Positions 28,797 through 38,553 of a stretch of 64,000 nucleotides of DNA are shown here, in pieces. How positions within the stretch are numbered: position 1 is the stretch's first letter; the number at the start of each line of letters is the position of its first letter. The notes under the pieces were generated by a model. That model made no database searches and was not told the origin of the DNA. It worked only from the letters and a program-made list of their open reading frames with translations. The stretch is from Bacteroides caecimuris. Its GTDB lineage: Bacteria; Bacteroidota; Bacteroidia; Bacteroidales; Bacteroidaceae. Location: assembly GCF_001688725.2 (NCBI RefSeq), contig NZ_CP015401.2:3348001-3412000 (forward strand). Reading direction: 5' to 3'. The position numbers were made by a program, and so were the translations under genes.

Positions 28797-31700
28797 ATGA
28801 AAAGAAAATTGATGCTGTTATTGGCATGCCTTTTTGTGGGCATAGGTCTAGTAACTGCCCAAACTCAAAAGGTCACAGGCGTTGTGATTTCTGAAGAAGA
28901 CGGGCAGCCAGTTGTTGGCGCTTCTGTGTTAGTAAAAGGTACCACTCAAGGTACAATCACAGATGTAGATGGTAATTTTAATTTATCGAATATACCAAGT
29001 TCTGCAAAGACTTTGCAGATTTCGTATATCGGTATGCAGACGCAAGAGGTGGCAATCAAACCTCAATTGAAAGTAATACTAAAAGCCGATGCACAGCAGC
29101 TTGAAGAGGTTATGGTAACAGCAGTTGGAATCCAACGAGCTGAACGTTCATTAGGCTATTCTGTATCCAAAGTTGATGCAGATGAAGCTATTCAGAAAGC
29201 AGAACCGGACCTAATACGTTCTTTAGACGGAAAAATACCCGGTGTTTCGATTAATTCACCCTCTGGTGCTGCCGGTTCAGCCACACGTATGACTATTCGT
29301 GGTAATTCATCGTTCCTAGGCAACAACCAACCATTATATATAGTTGATGGTGTTCCCTATAGCAATACGGAAGTTGCCTCTTCAAATCAAGCAACTGAAG
29401 CTGGTGGTGCTTACGGTAGTGGTATTTCTACGCTTGACCCCAATGATATTGAATCAATGAATGTATTGAAAGGTGCAGCAGCTGCCGCTTTGTACGGTTC
29501 ACGTGCCGCCAATGGTGTAGTGCTCATCACAACAAAGACAGGTTCAAAAAATAAGAAAAAAGCAGGTAAAGGCATGGAAATAACCTTGAATGCATCTTAC
29601 ACTATTGAACAAATAGCCGGTTTGCCTGAATATCAAAATTCTTTTGGTACAGGTAACGATTTTATTCCAGGGGGCGCAAACGGTTCATGGGGAGCGGCTT
29701 TCACAGATGTAACAGAAGTGCCCTTAAGTATATATGCAAATAATGTTTATGGAAAAGCCTATCCGAATCTTCCCCAAACTGTACCTTACAAAGCGTATAA
29801 GAACAATGTCAAAGATCTATTCGATTTGGGAGGAATATACGATCTCTCATTAAACTTCAATAAGTATACCGAAACCGGTAATTTCACTGCAACTTTGTCC
29901 AAAATGGATCAGGACAGTTACATACCTTATGCAGACTTTAGCCGTTATTCTATCAGTGTCGGTGGAAACCAGACTTTGGCCAACGGAGTACGTATCGGGG
30001 GAAATGTTTCTTTTTCAAGAAACGAACAAAATGGCCCGATGTTCGGTAACAATCAATCCAACGGTATTGGTGCCTCTTCATTTGCACGTGCTTTAATTCT
30101 TGGACGTAACTGGGATATGTCACTACCTTATGAAACACCTGACCATAAATCTTTATTCTTCGTGGGCGATCAGGCAGATAATCCGATTTGGTCATGGAAG
30201 TATAATACGATCAACACCCAAATGGATAGAACCATAGCAAACGTAAACATGGGCTATGATATTACAAAATGGCTTTCTGTTGACTATCGTGTTGGTATCA
30301 ATGATTATAAAATGGATCGTAAGGAGGTTTTGAATTTAGGGTCAAGAGCTTTGGGAGGAAAAGGACGTATTCTTGTTTCTACTTATGATACACAAGAAAT
30401 AGAATCAACTTTACTGTTACGTTTCAATATTCCGGTTCATAAAGATTTTGGGCTGAAAGCGACTTTGGGACATAATGTGAATCAATTCACCGCTAACGAA
30501 ACTCTGACAAAGGGTATGAACATTATGTCTCCGGGAGTTTACAATATAAATAATACAGAATCACAAACATCGGAAGAAGAATATACAAGAACCCGTTTAT
30601 GGGCATTATTTGGAGATGTTACATTGGATTACAAGAATTATGCATTCTTAAATATCACAGGACGTAATGACTTTTCATCTACACTACCCAAAAATCATCG
30701 TAGTTTCTTCTATCCGTCAATTGCAGGTTCGTTTGTATTTACAGATGCATTTCATATCAATGAAGATATTATTAAATTCGGTAAAGTACGATTAAGTTGG
30801 GCTAAAGTTGGTAATGACGCCGGCGCATACTACAAAAATGGTACATTCACTTTGGGACAGCCCTTTAACGGACAACCCATATTATCATTACCATCTTCTA
30901 TGTTTGACCCGGATTTAAAACCGGAATTTACATCAGAGGTTGAATTTGGAGCTGAATTACAATTCTTAAAAAGCCGTGTAAATGTTGATTTCACCTGGTA
31001 CAATCGTAATTCTACTAACCAAATCGCTCCATTAAGCCTTCCATATTCTACCGGATACGGGAGCTATTATACCAACTTTGGTAAAATGAATAACCACGGT
31101 ATCGAAATAGGATTGAATGTTATACCTATTTTAAATAAAGATTTCAAATGGGATATGTACTTCACTTATACTCAAAACCGAAGTGAAGTAAAAGAATTGG
31201 CAGAAGGAGTAGAACGAGTTTCTTTAAATACAGGTTTTGCAACACCAAAAGCGGTTCTTGAAGTAGGCAAACCTTATGGAATGCTGGTTGGACAAGTTTT
31301 TGCACGCGATGAAGAAGGCAATTATCTGGTGGACCCAAATTCCGGAGCTTATCTTATAGCGGATGAAGAAGGTGATCTAGGAGATCCTGCTCCAGATTGC
31401 AAACTTAGCTTGAACAATACATTTACCTACAAAGGTTTTTCATTATCATTCATGTTTGATGCACAAATTGGTGGTTGCGTCTGGACTTCATACATTCCTG
31501 ACTTATTGGGACGTGGCGTTACCAAAGATACAGAAGACCGTTATGGTTCACGTATCTTACCCGGATACCTGGCTGATCCTTCCACGAAAAAACCTTTATT
31601 AGACGGAAATGGAAATAAAATCCCCAACAATGTTCAAATGAAGGAGCTTGACTTATGGTTCTCACCGGGTAGCGGTGTGTCCACATTTGCAACTAATGGT

Positions 31701-31979
31701 GTAGATGAAGCATCCGTTTATGAAGCTACAACTTTCCGTTTAAGAGAGTTAAGCATCGGGTACCAGCTTCCTAAATCCTGGCTGGCAAAAACATTCATCG
31801 GTTCGGCAACTGTATCCTTTGTAGCCCGCAACCTTTGGTATTTTGCTCCCAATGTTCCTAAGTATTCCAATTACGATCCAACAGCAAGCAGTTATGGTGG
31901 CGGAAATGTACAAGGAATTGATTACACCTCAGCCCCTAACACAAGACGTTACGGCTTTAATATCAAACTCACATTCTAA
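28797..31979 (+). CDS. SusC/RagA TonB-linked outer membrane receptor, expressed locus A
   Basis: 1060 codons, complete. Signal peptide MKRKLMLLLACLFVGIGLVTA, then a CarboxypepD_reg-like domain (VTGVVISEEDGQPVVGASVLVK, residues 25-95), TonB box and plug (PLYIVDGVPYSN near residue 180, GAAAAALYGSRAANGVVLITTK near residue 225), and the barrel ending FNIKLTF. It imports oligomers captured with SusD, driven by TonB. Codons 68-80 (SSAKTLQISYIG) are the 38-bp block shared with the two silent cassettes. The 67 codons before it are unique to this locus and serve as the common 5' end. SusD follows after 14 bases. Confidence 0.96.
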   Translation: MKRKLMLLLACLFVGIGLVTAQTQKVTGVVISEEDGQPVVGASVLVKGTTQGTITDVDGNFNLSNIPSSAKTLQISYIGMQTQEVAIKPQLKVILKADAQQLEEVMVTAVGIQRAERSLGYSVSKVDADEAIQKAEPDLIRSLDGKIPGVSINSPSGAAGSATRMTIRGNSSFLGNNQPLYIVDGVPYSNTEVASSNQATEAGGAYGSGISTLDPNDIESMNVLKGAAAAALYGSRAANGVVLITTKTGSKNKKKAGKGMEITLNASYTIEQIAGLPEYQNSFGTGNDFIPGGANGSWGAAFTDVTEVPLSIYANNVYGKAYPNLPQTVPYKAYKNNVKDLFDLGGIYDLSLNFNKYTETGNFTATLSKMDQDSYIPYADFSRYSISVGGNQTLANGVRIGGNVSFSRNEQNGPMFGNNQSNGIGASSFARALILGRNWDMSLPYETPDHKSLFFVGDQADNPIWSWKYNTINTQMDRTIANVNMGYDITKWLSVDYRVGINDYKMDRKEVLNLGSRALGGKGRILVSTYDTQEIESTLLLRFNIPVHKDFGLKATLGHNVNQFTANETLTKGMNIMSPGVYNINNTESQTSEEEYTRTRLWALFGDVTLDYKNYAFLNITGRNDFSSTLPKNHRSFFYPSIAGSFVFTDAFHINEDIIKFGKVRLSWAKVGNDAGAYYKNGTFTLGQPFNGQPILSLPSSMFDPDLKPEFTSEVEFGAELQFLKSRVNVDFTWYNRNSTNQIAPLSLPYSTGYGSYYTNFGKMNNHGIEIGLNVIPILNKDFKWDMYFTYTQNRSEVKELAEGVERVSLNTGFATPKAVLEVGKPYGMLVGQVFARDEEGNYLVDPNSGAYLIADEEGDLGDPAPDCKLSLNNTFTYKGFSLSFMFDAQIGGCVWTSYIPDLLGRGVTKDTEDRYGSRILPGYLADPSTKKPLLDGNGNKIPNNVQMKELDLWFSPGSGVSTFATNGVDEASVYEATTFRLRELSIGYQLPKSWLAKTFIGSATVSFVARNLWYFAPNVPKYSNYDPTASSYGGGNVQGIDYTSAPNTRRYGFNIKLTF
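28998..29035 (+). repeat. Recombination block A (38-bp shared site)
   Basis: Codons 68-80 of the expressed SusC gene. Same 38 bases as blocks B and C but opposite orientation, so recombination with either inverts the DNA between. It carries the 19-base palindrome TCTGCAAAGACTTTGCAGA, two 9-base arms around a central A, at 29001-29019. Confidence 0.88.
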
Positions 31980-31993
31980 TAAAAAAAGAAAGT

Positions 31994-33661
31994 ATGAAAA
32001 TCATCAAATTATTATACACTTTAACAACAACACTGATTGTTTGTACGAGTTGCTCGAAATATCTCGATATTAATGATAATCCGAATAAGCCAACAACTGC
32101 CGAACTAAACAAAGTGTTAACCGGAGCTGAATATGACATAGCCATGTCTTTTGCAGCTGGCAGCTATATCGGTTCATCATTACCTTCTTATGTTTTTCAT
32201 CTAAGCTCCCGTGAAGTTGACAACTACGGTATAACTAATGCCACTTCCACTTTGGGAAACACCTGGCTACAGGGATATGCTTATGGTTTGAAGAATACAA
32301 ATGCTGTTATTAAAGCCGCAGAAGAAGGAAATAACATGATTTATGCGGGAATAGGCAAATTAATGAAAGCTTATGCATTTACCAGTCTCGTTGACCTTTG
32401 GGGAGATATTCCATACACAGAATTTGATATAGAAGGTAATTATGCTCCCAAATTAGACCGTAGCCAAGATATTTATAATTCATTACTTGCACTTATAGAT
32501 GAAGCCATAGGCAATCTGCAAGATCCCAATGCTGCTAATTTATTAAAACCAGCAAACGATGATTTGATATATAAAGGCAACGTTGAGAAATGGGTAAGAA
32601 TGGGTAACACATTAAAGCTGAAGCTATTGGTGCAATCAAGAAAAGCTAAAAACGAGATAACAGAGTGGAATACAAGGTTATCCGATTTGCTTTCTGAGAA
32701 CAATTTCATGAACAACGGAGAAGATTTCGAATTCAAACATACAGCCAAAGATACGCCAGACGAACGTCACCAAGCTTATGTAGATGAATATCTCGGTGGT
32801 CAAAGCACTTATTACATCAGTCCATGGATTTACGAAACAATGAGTGGAAAGAACTTAAATGTAACAGATAACCCATTTGTAGGAATCACAGACCCACGTA
32901 TCCCTTATTACTGGGTAAACCAAATAAAAGCGGGGGATACAGCACAAAATCCTACGGATTACCGTGACGATGCTTTTGTTTCCATATTCTTTGCATCCAA
33001 TGCTTCTGGAGCAAGTAATGACCAGCGGGAAACTTCTACTTTTATCGGTATTTATCCATGTGGTGGAAAGTATGATTATGGCAATGGCGGAAAATGTGAC
33101 GCGAAAGTCGGTAATGGAGTGGCACCAGAAAAGATGTTGCAAGCCTATTCCGTCCCTTTCCTTTTAGCTGAATTATATTTAACAGGAGATGCAAACGGAG
33201 ATGCCAGAGAAGCTCTTAAAGAAGGAATTAGACGTTCTATAAATCACGTCAATTCAGTAGCGAAGGCTTCTGATGCAACTGTACCTGCCATAAGCAATGA
33301 AGCCATTGAGACTTTTATAGAAAAAGTCTCAGGAAAGTATGACGCTGCTTCCAATAATGAAGAAAAGTTACGCATTGTCATGACTCAAAAATGGATTGCA
33401 AACTTCTTTAATCCAGTTGAAGCATATACCGATATACGCCGTACCGGATATCCTACCCTATTGCCTAAGAATGCAACATATGCTCAATCTCCTTATAAAA
33501 CCAGCCAAAATCCGGAATTAGGACCAGTAAATATTCCACTAAAAGGTATCAATGCTTTTCCGAGAGCAATGTGGTATCCTAGTTCGGAAGTAACACGTAA
33601 TCCTAACGTGACCAACGAAGGAAGAAACTTAAGCAATCCTATTTTATTCTGGGATAAATAA
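31994..33661 (+). CDS. SusD/RagB family lipoprotein of expressed locus A
   Basis: 555 codons. Lipoprotein signal with lipobox LIVCTSC, then a SusD-like_2 fold: MKAYAFTSLVDLWGDIPYTE near residue 120 and QKWIANFFNPVEAYTDIRRTGYP near residue 465 are typical. It would bind nutrient at the surface and close the SusC barrel encoded 14 bases upstream. A third lipoprotein gene follows after eight bases, making a three-gene operon in the current orientation. Confidence 0.94.
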   Translation: MKIIKLLYTLTTTLIVCTSCSKYLDINDNPNKPTTAELNKVLTGAEYDIAMSFAAGSYIGSSLPSYVFHLSSREVDNYGITNATSTLGNTWLQGYAYGLKNTNAVIKAAEEGNNMIYAGIGKLMKAYAFTSLVDLWGDIPYTEFDIEGNYAPKLDRSQDIYNSLLALIDEAIGNLQDPNAANLLKPANDDLIYKGNVEKWVRMGNTLKLKLLVQSRKAKNEITEWNTRLSDLLSENNFMNNGEDFEFKHTAKDTPDERHQAYVDEYLGGQSTYYISPWIYETMSGKNLNVTDNPFVGITDPRIPYYWVNQIKAGDTAQNPTDYRDDAFVSIFFASNASGASNDQRETSTFIGIYPCGGKYDYGNGGKCDAKVGNGVAPEKMLQAYSVPFLLAELYLTGDANGDAREALKEGIRRSINHVNSVAKASDATVPAISNEAIETFIEKVSGKYDAASNNEEKLRIVMTQKWIANFFNPVEAYTDIRRTGYPTLLPKNATYAQSPYKTSQNPELGPVNIPLKGINAFPRAMWYPSSEVTRNPNVTNEGRNLSNPILFWDK

Positions 33662-33669
33662 ACTATTTA

Positions 33670-34584
33670 ATGATGAAAACAAAAACGAATATGAGATATA
33701 TACAATTATTCATAGCAACTGCTCTTTGGGCATTGCTGACAGTCAGTTGCGATAGAGATCTCCCTTATCCTATAGATCAGGTAAAAAAAGGAGTAGTCAT
33801 TGACATTGTTCGTGCACCCGACTCTGACGGGGTACTTTCCGCCGGAGTCACAGACGGCGATTATAAAGTTTCCGTATCTATTCCCAAACAGCAAGGAGAT
33901 TATTCCATGCTTGACTACGCACAACTCTTATGTGTTTTTACCGATGTAGATGGAAAAACAACTTCAAAAGTCATCGTAGATAACATTAAAGAATTCCCTA
34001 AAGATATATCAATAGATATAGCCAGCGTATATCAACAATTTGGAAAAGAAGCTCCTACGCTAGGAGAAATTGTATACTTCACAACAAATGCTGTTCTAAA
34101 GGACGGTTACACTGTATATGGCTGGACTGAATATTCAGACTTCAACAACAAACTCTTCACCGGATGGGAAGTTGATGGAAGAGCTTATTCGTATAATGTC
34201 AGATATCCGGTTGCATGTCAGTTGGTTCTTGAAGAATTTGTCGGTCCTGTAGTATTAAATGATTTTTATGATGAGTATCGGGCAGAAATCGTTAAAACAT
34301 CGGATACGGAACTGGAGATACATGGAGTCGCTGAAGGTGAAGATCCTGATGGCATCTTAAAATTAACAATTGATACAAGCACTCACACTGTAAAAGTAGC
34401 CAAACAAATTGTTGCTCATGGATTTGTTCCATGGATTGGTTATAATAACCTTGCCTATCAAGCCACTGGTACTATTGATGCATGTAAAGGTACAATAACA
34501 CTGAATGGACCTCTGACTGTTGATGAAGGTAGTTTTAGTGATCAGCAAATGATTATATCAACGAACTATTCAACGAACTATTGA
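33670..34584 (+). CDS. Surface lipoprotein of expressed locus A, family not recognised
   Basis: 304 codons; an internal ATG at 33691 (MRYIQLFIATALWALL) gives a more usual signal, with lipobox LLTVSC. The mature protein is beta-rich, with no domain I can name with confidence. Its position after SusD suggests an accessory surface glycan- or peptide-binding protein. It ends with a duplicated STNYSTNY tail and is followed by a strong terminator. Confidence 0.7.
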   Translation: MMKTKTNMRYIQLFIATALWALLTVSCDRDLPYPIDQVKKGVVIDIVRAPDSDGVLSAGVTDGDYKVSVSIPKQQGDYSMLDYAQLLCVFTDVDGKTTSKVIVDNIKEFPKDISIDIASVYQQFGKEAPTLGEIVYFTTNAVLKDGYTVYGWTEYSDFNNKLFTGWEVDGRAYSYNVRYPVACQLVLEEFVGPVVLNDFYDEYRAEIVKTSDTELEIHGVAEGEDPDGILKLTIDTSTHTVKVAKQIVAHGFVPWIGYNNLAYQATGTIDACKGTITLNGPLTVDEGSFSDQQMIISTNYSTNY

Positions 34585-34620
34585 CATAATCTAAAATAAA
34601 ACATCTATAAAGGCATAATA

Positions 34621-34662
34621 ACACCGACAGTTTGTATTATTAAAATCAAACTGTCGGTGTTT
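34621..34662 (+). terminator. Terminator of the expressed SusC/SusD operon
   Basis: ACACCGACAGTTTG pairs perfectly with CAAACTGTCGGTGT around an AT-rich loop, then TTTCG. The hairpin has 14 base pairs. Confidence 0.8.
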
Positions 34663-34729
34663 CGTATAAAACAGATTTTTCCTATATATAGAATTCTAGA
34701 ATTACCAAAGTAATATCCTTTTCCCTTGC

Positions 34730-35389
34730 TTACTTAAGAAGATTCCCCATCCCCTCTCTCACAATATCCACCAATATCGGCTTCACCCCGCTCACGAAAC
34801 ATTCTACCGCAATCACCATCAGAATCAATCCCATGAGACGCATCATCACATTATTGCCCGTCTCACCCAAGACATTCACCAACTTCGTAGAAGCCCGAAG
34901 AATAAAGAAAGTCAGCAGATAAATTAATGCAATAGTGCCTATCAGTATCCCTTTCATTTCATAAGAATGGGCATCCTGCATCAATACGATAGCGTTGGCA
35001 ATCGCACCGGGTCCACACAACATAGGTATGCCAAGCGGAGTAATAGAGATATCATCCGCATACGTTTTGATTTCCTCATCTTTCAGTTTCATCGGAGTAT
35101 AACGGGCTTGGAGCATATCGAAACCTATCTTGAAGATAATCACTCCTCCGGCTATACGGAATCCGTTGGTAGAAATACCGAAGAACTTAAAAAGAAACTG
35201 ACCGGCAAAGACGAAAACCATTATTGTGATAAACGACACAATAGTGGCACGACGAACGATAGACTGACGCTCTTTTTCTGTCATCCCGTGAGTCATAGTA
35301 AGGAAGACAGGCATTGTTCCCAAAGGATTGGTCAACGTAAAAAACGAGGTGAAGCAAAGTAAAGCAAATGGCAGAAGTGCACTATCCAT
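34730..35389 (-). CDS. MarC family membrane protein
   Basis: 219 codons, about six membrane helices. MarC hallmarks are FTLTNPLGTMPVFL near residue 18, FFGISTNGFRIAGGVIIFKIGFDML near residue 68, and PLGIPMLCGPGAIANAIVL near residue 117. MarC proteins are inner-membrane proteins with no firmly known transport substrate. The name comes from the mar locus, but a resistance role was not upheld. Single gene, on the opposite strand to the SusC/SusD operon. Confidence 0.92.
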   Translation of the reverse strand: MDSALLPFALLCFTSFFTLTNPLGTMPVFLTMTHGMTEKERQSIVRRATIVSFITIMVFVFAGQFLFKFFGISTNGFRIAGGVIIFKIGFDMLQARYTPMKLKDEEIKTYADDISITPLGIPMLCGPGAIANAIVLMQDAHSYEMKGILIGTIALIYLLTFFILRASTKLVNVLGETGNNVMMRLMGLILMVIAVECFVSGVKPILVDIVREGMGNLLK

Positions 35390-35451
35390 GATTATATCGT
35401 ATTTTTATACATTTATTAAACGCAACAAAAATACGACTTAATCCAGAAAAC

Positions 35452-36144
35452 TTATAATAAATTCATTAATTCTTTCAGAGAATGAATGTGATAAGTGGGA
35501 AGAAAAGGGAAAGCAGCCCGTTCCGTCACGTTGTAGAAGGCTTGATGCATCCCTATCCCGTGCGCTCCGGTAATATCCGCTTCCCAGCTATCACCAATCA
35601 TCAACGATTCGCGCATCTCGGATTGAGTGGCGGACAGGGCAAAATTAAAGATTTCGGGGCGGGGCTTCAACACTCCGAGGTCTTCCGAAAGAATCACCTT
35701 TTTGAAATATCCGTCCACTCCTGCCGAACGCATCTTGCGTGACTGCAATTCACGGAATCCATTGGAAAGGATATAAAGGTTATATTTAGGAGCAAGATAT
35801 TCCAACACCTCCTTTGCATGAGGCATCAACGTACTTTTAGTAGGAATAATCGCAAAAAAATCTTTCGAGAACTGTTCGGCAAGCGCTTCATCTTCCACTC
35901 CCACTGCCTGTAAAGGATAGAAGAAACGTTGGCGGTTCAATTCGTCTTTCGTTATTTTTCCTTCGCCATACTCAATCCAAAGTTCGGTATTTCTTTGTTG
36001 ATAAAGGGTATAATAATGATTGAACGAATCAAAATAGCGGTCGAACGAATATTTCTGATATACTTCTTCAAAAGTATCACGGGCATTTTGAGAGAAAGCC
36101 CAAATGGTATCATCAAGATCAAAAAAGAGATTTTTATATTTCAT
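35452..36144 (-). CDS. YjjG-type noncanonical pyrimidine nucleotidase (HAD)
   Basis: 230 codons with all HAD motifs: FFDLDDTIW at residues 7-15 (nucleophile Asp9, acid Asp11), ILSNGF near residue 129 (motif II), LKPRPEIFNF near residue 158 with its Lys (motif III), and MIGDSWEADITGA near residue 182 (motif IV). The length and cap region fit YjjG-like 5'-nucleotidases, which dephosphorylate damaged or noncanonical pyrimidine nucleotides. Substrate is inferred from family only. Cytoplasmic. Confidence 0.88.
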   Translation of the reverse strand: MKYKNLFFDLDDTIWAFSQNARDTFEEVYQKYSFDRYFDSFNHYYTLYQQRNTELWIEYGEGKITKDELNRQRFFYPLQAVGVEDEALAEQFSKDFFAIIPTKSTLMPHAKEVLEYLAPKYNLYILSNGFRELQSRKMRSAGVDGYFKKVILSEDLGVLKPRPEIFNFALSATQSEMRESLMIGDSWEADITGAHGIGMHQAFYNVTERAAFPFLPTYHIHSLKELMNLL

Positions 36145-36169
36145 CAGTAGTTATACGTATATAATAAAT

Positions 36170-36219
36170 AAAAAAGCCAATGTGCTAATTTCTTGAATCC
36201 AGGAATCAGCACATTGGCA
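36170..36219 (-). terminator. Terminator after the coiled-coil lipoprotein gene
   Basis: On the minus strand GCCAATGTGCT (36208-36218 side) pairs with AGCACATTGGC (36176-36186 side), followed by a T run. It separates this gene from the YjjG-like gene downstream. Confidence 0.78.
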
Positions 36220-36246
36220 ATTCAAAAAGGGATATCTACATCTACC

Positions 36247-37104
36247 TTATTTTACCTGGATAACCAAGTATTTGGACACACTCCAGAATTCAGTAGGATT
36301 AGTAATCTTCAATGTCAACTGACCTTTGTCATCTTTTACCAATTCATAAGAACCAGTCGGATGAGTAGTCAACAACTCAGCACGTTTAGAGTACAACTTG
36401 ATTTCTTTGGTGGTACGAATATCGATTTGAGTGAAATAATCTTTATTGAAATCAGCGCTCTTCAATACATCTCCGCTTTGAAGAATCTTTTGAGCTTTCA
36501 ATTCTGATTTAGTACCGAATACAAACCAGGCAGCGTTCAGGCTCTTTTCCTGTTCAGCAACGGTTTTAGCTTTCGCTTCGTTTTCTGCAGCCAACGTTTC
36601 TTTAGCAGCAGACAAGTCGCTGACAGCAGCATCCAATTCCTGGATACGGATATTCTTGGAAGCCAATTCTGTTTGAAGTTCTTCGATACGTTGTTGTTTA
36701 GCGTTCAATTCTGCTGTCAAAGCGGCTACAGCTTTTTTCATCTGCGCAGAATTGTACTTACTGTTTTTCAACTGAGCTTCCAATTTTGCAATCTGAGCCT
36801 TGTTTTCTTCCATCTGTTTAGAGATGAATTCGATATCAGAAGCAATCTGTTGCTTGGCATTGGCAGAGTTTTCAGTGATGGTTCCACGTTGCAAATCAAC
36901 ACGGCTTTCGGCAGCACTGATCTTACGGAAGCCTTCCTGAACTTCATTGAAAGTACCCATCATATCATCCAATTCAGCATTGCGCTGGTTCAGTTCCATC
37001 AAAAGAGAATCATTTTCAGCTTTCAGGTCCTTACTTCCACCTTTAAAGCCATCACACGAAGCCAACATAGCTACGCATACAAATAAAACTGCTAACTTTT
37101 TCAT
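36247..37104 (-). CDS. Coiled-coil lipoprotein of unknown function
   Basis: 285 codons. Lipobox CVAMLASC puts the acylated Cys at residue 17. Residues about 25-195 are an almost unbroken coiled coil rich in Glu, Lys, Leu and Gln (for example KLEAQLKNSKYNSAQMKKAV). A compact C-terminal domain of about 85 residues includes FGTKSELKAQKIL and SGDVLKSADFNKDYFTQID. This is a widespread Bacteroides lipoprotein of unknown role, probably anchored facing the periplasm and bridging to the outer layer or peptidoglycan. No enzyme motif seen. Confidence 0.8.
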   Translation of the reverse strand: MKKLAVLFVCVAMLASCDGFKGGSKDLKAENDSLLMELNQRNAELDDMMGTFNEVQEGFRKISAAESRVDLQRGTITENSANAKQQIASDIEFISKQMEENKAQIAKLEAQLKNSKYNSAQMKKAVAALTAELNAKQQRIEELQTELASKNIRIQELDAAVSDLSAAKETLAAENEAKAKTVAEQEKSLNAAWFVFGTKSELKAQKILQSGDVLKSADFNKDYFTQIDIRTTKEIKLYSKRAELLTTHPTGSYELVKDDKGQLTLKITNPTEFWSVSKYLVIQVK

Positions 37105-37137
37105 ACGTTTACGTTTTACGTTTTTAATGAAATTATT

Positions 37138-37812
37138 TTAATCGTCTATTCCTGCTAATACTATCACAATCTCGCCCCGAGGCTCGGTAGCGGTAAAGTG
37201 TTCTATCAGTTCAGCCAAACTGCCCCGAACAGTTTCTTCGTGGAGTTTGGATATTTCGCGCGACACGGTTGCCTGACGTTCAGCACCGAAATATTCGGCA
37301 AACTGCGTCAACGTCTTCAACAGACGATGGGGTGATTCATAAAACACCATCGTGCGGCGTTCTTCCGCCAATGTCTTCAGCCGTGTCTGCCGTCCTTTCT
37401 TCTGGGGAAGAAAACCCTCGAAGCAGAACTTCTCATTCGGCAAGCCCGATGCAACGAGCGCCGGAACAAAAGCTGTTGCTCCCGGCAAGCACTGTACTTC
37501 AATACCGTTTCGCACACATTCACGAACAACCAGAAATCCGGGATCTGAGATTCCGGGTGTTCCGGCATCTGAAATCAATGCAACCGATGCACCACCCTTT
37601 ATTTTATTAACAACACTTTCCACCGTTTTATGTTCATTAAATTTGTGGTGAGATTGCATTACATTCTTTATTTCAAAGTGTTTCAGCAAAATACCGGAAG
37701 TACGTGTATCCTCCGCCAAAATCAGATCGACCTCTTTCAGGACTTTGATAGCCCGAAAAGTCATATCCTCCAGATTTCCTACCGGCGTAGGCACCACATA
37801 TAGCTTTCCCAT
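37138..37812 (-). CDS. rsmI: 16S rRNA (cytidine1402-2'-O)-methyltransferase
   Basis: 224 codons, tetrapyrrole-methylase fold. It uses S-adenosylmethionine to 2'-O-methylate C1402 in the decoding centre of 16S rRNA. Motifs are LYVVPTPVGNLEDMTFRA at the N-terminus, AEDTRTSG near residue 34, SDAGTPGISDPG near residue 80, and FYESPHRLLKTL near residue 153. It is slightly shorter than the E. coli protein, lacking the extra C-terminal tail. It lies ten bases after the Glu-repeat protein gene on the same strand, a probable operon. Confidence 0.95.
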   Translation of the reverse strand: MGKLYVVPTPVGNLEDMTFRAIKVLKEVDLILAEDTRTSGILLKHFEIKNVMQSHHKFNEHKTVESVVNKIKGGASVALISDAGTPGISDPGFLVVRECVRNGIEVQCLPGATAFVPALVASGLPNEKFCFEGFLPQKKGRQTRLKTLAEERRTMVFYESPHRLLKTLTQFAEYFGAERQATVSREISKLHEETVRGSLAELIEHFTATEPRGEIVIVLAGIDD

Positions 37813-37822
37813 CTGTTTTTGT

Positions 37823-38464
37823 TTATGCTGATTGGTTAAAATACTTTTTCAATAACTCCAAGAAGTCAACTACTGCATCTTTCTCTTCGTCTATTTCAAC
37901 TTTCGAGGAAAGAAATGCGACAGCAGTCTTGTATGAGCCCATAACTGATATCTGCTCAATCACACGGTTCATCAAATCAGTATCTCCCTTAAACAGTTCG
38001 CGTGAGAAACGGAAAGAATCATTCAAGCTGATAGAATGGCGCAAGCCGGCAGCCAGCTTTATGCTTTCTCCCAACACGGCGTTTTTGGGTTCTTCCTTCT
38101 TTATTATGAGGGGGGCCTCTTCGATGACGGGTTCTTCTTCTTCTTCTTCTTCTTCTTCTTCTTCTGCTGCTGCCTCTATAACAGGTTCGGGAGATTGGAT
38201 AATAACAGACGCATCCTTTTCCTGAGCGATAGTTTCATTCTCTTTCACTACCGTTTCTTCTACGACAAAAGAAGACAAAGAAACCAACTCAACAGAATCT
38301 ATTTCCTGCGACAATTCATCCAGACGTCCCTGCATACGCGCAACACTCCGCTTCAACAGTTCAGACAGAGTCTGAGTAGGTTCCTTGGTAAATGAATCCA
38401 TGAGATACTTCAACTCATGAACATCCAATTCGATATCTGCTAATAGCTTCTGTTTCATGTTCAT
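37823..38464 (-). CDS. Hypothetical protein with polyglutamate tract
   Basis: 213 codons, no signal peptide, function not recognised. The N-terminal part (about residues 1-60) is helical and may form a coiled coil. The middle is low complexity with eleven consecutive Glu encoded by a perfect trinucleotide repeat. The C-terminal 85 residues (SISLNDSFRFSRELFKGDTDLMNRVIEQISVMGSYKTAVAFL) form a compact helical domain common to Bacteroidetes proteins of this kind. It precedes rsmI by ten bases. Confidence 0.8.
   Translation of the reverse strand: MNMKQKLLADIELDVHELKYLMDSFTKEPTQTLSELLKRSVARMQGRLDELSQEIDSVELVSLSSFVVEETVVKENETIAQEKDASVIIQSPEPVIEAAAEEEEEEEEEEEPVIEEAPLIIKKEEPKNAVLGESIKLAAGLRHSISLNDSFRFSRELFKGDTDLMNRVIEQISVMGSYKTAVAFLSSKVEIDEEKDAVVDFLELLKKYFNQSA
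38132..38164. repeat. Perfect (TTC)11 trinucleotide repeat inside a gene
   Basis: Eleven TTC units on the plus strand, read as GAA codons on the minus strand. Slippage would change the number of Glu residues by whole codons without shifting the frame. Confidence 0.9.
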
Positions 38465-38553
38465 CCATTATTAATATGATGCGAATGTAGGAATAATTTA
38501 TGCAATAACTTAAAATAATGGATATTTTAACAGTTCTTGCACATTGAATTGTT

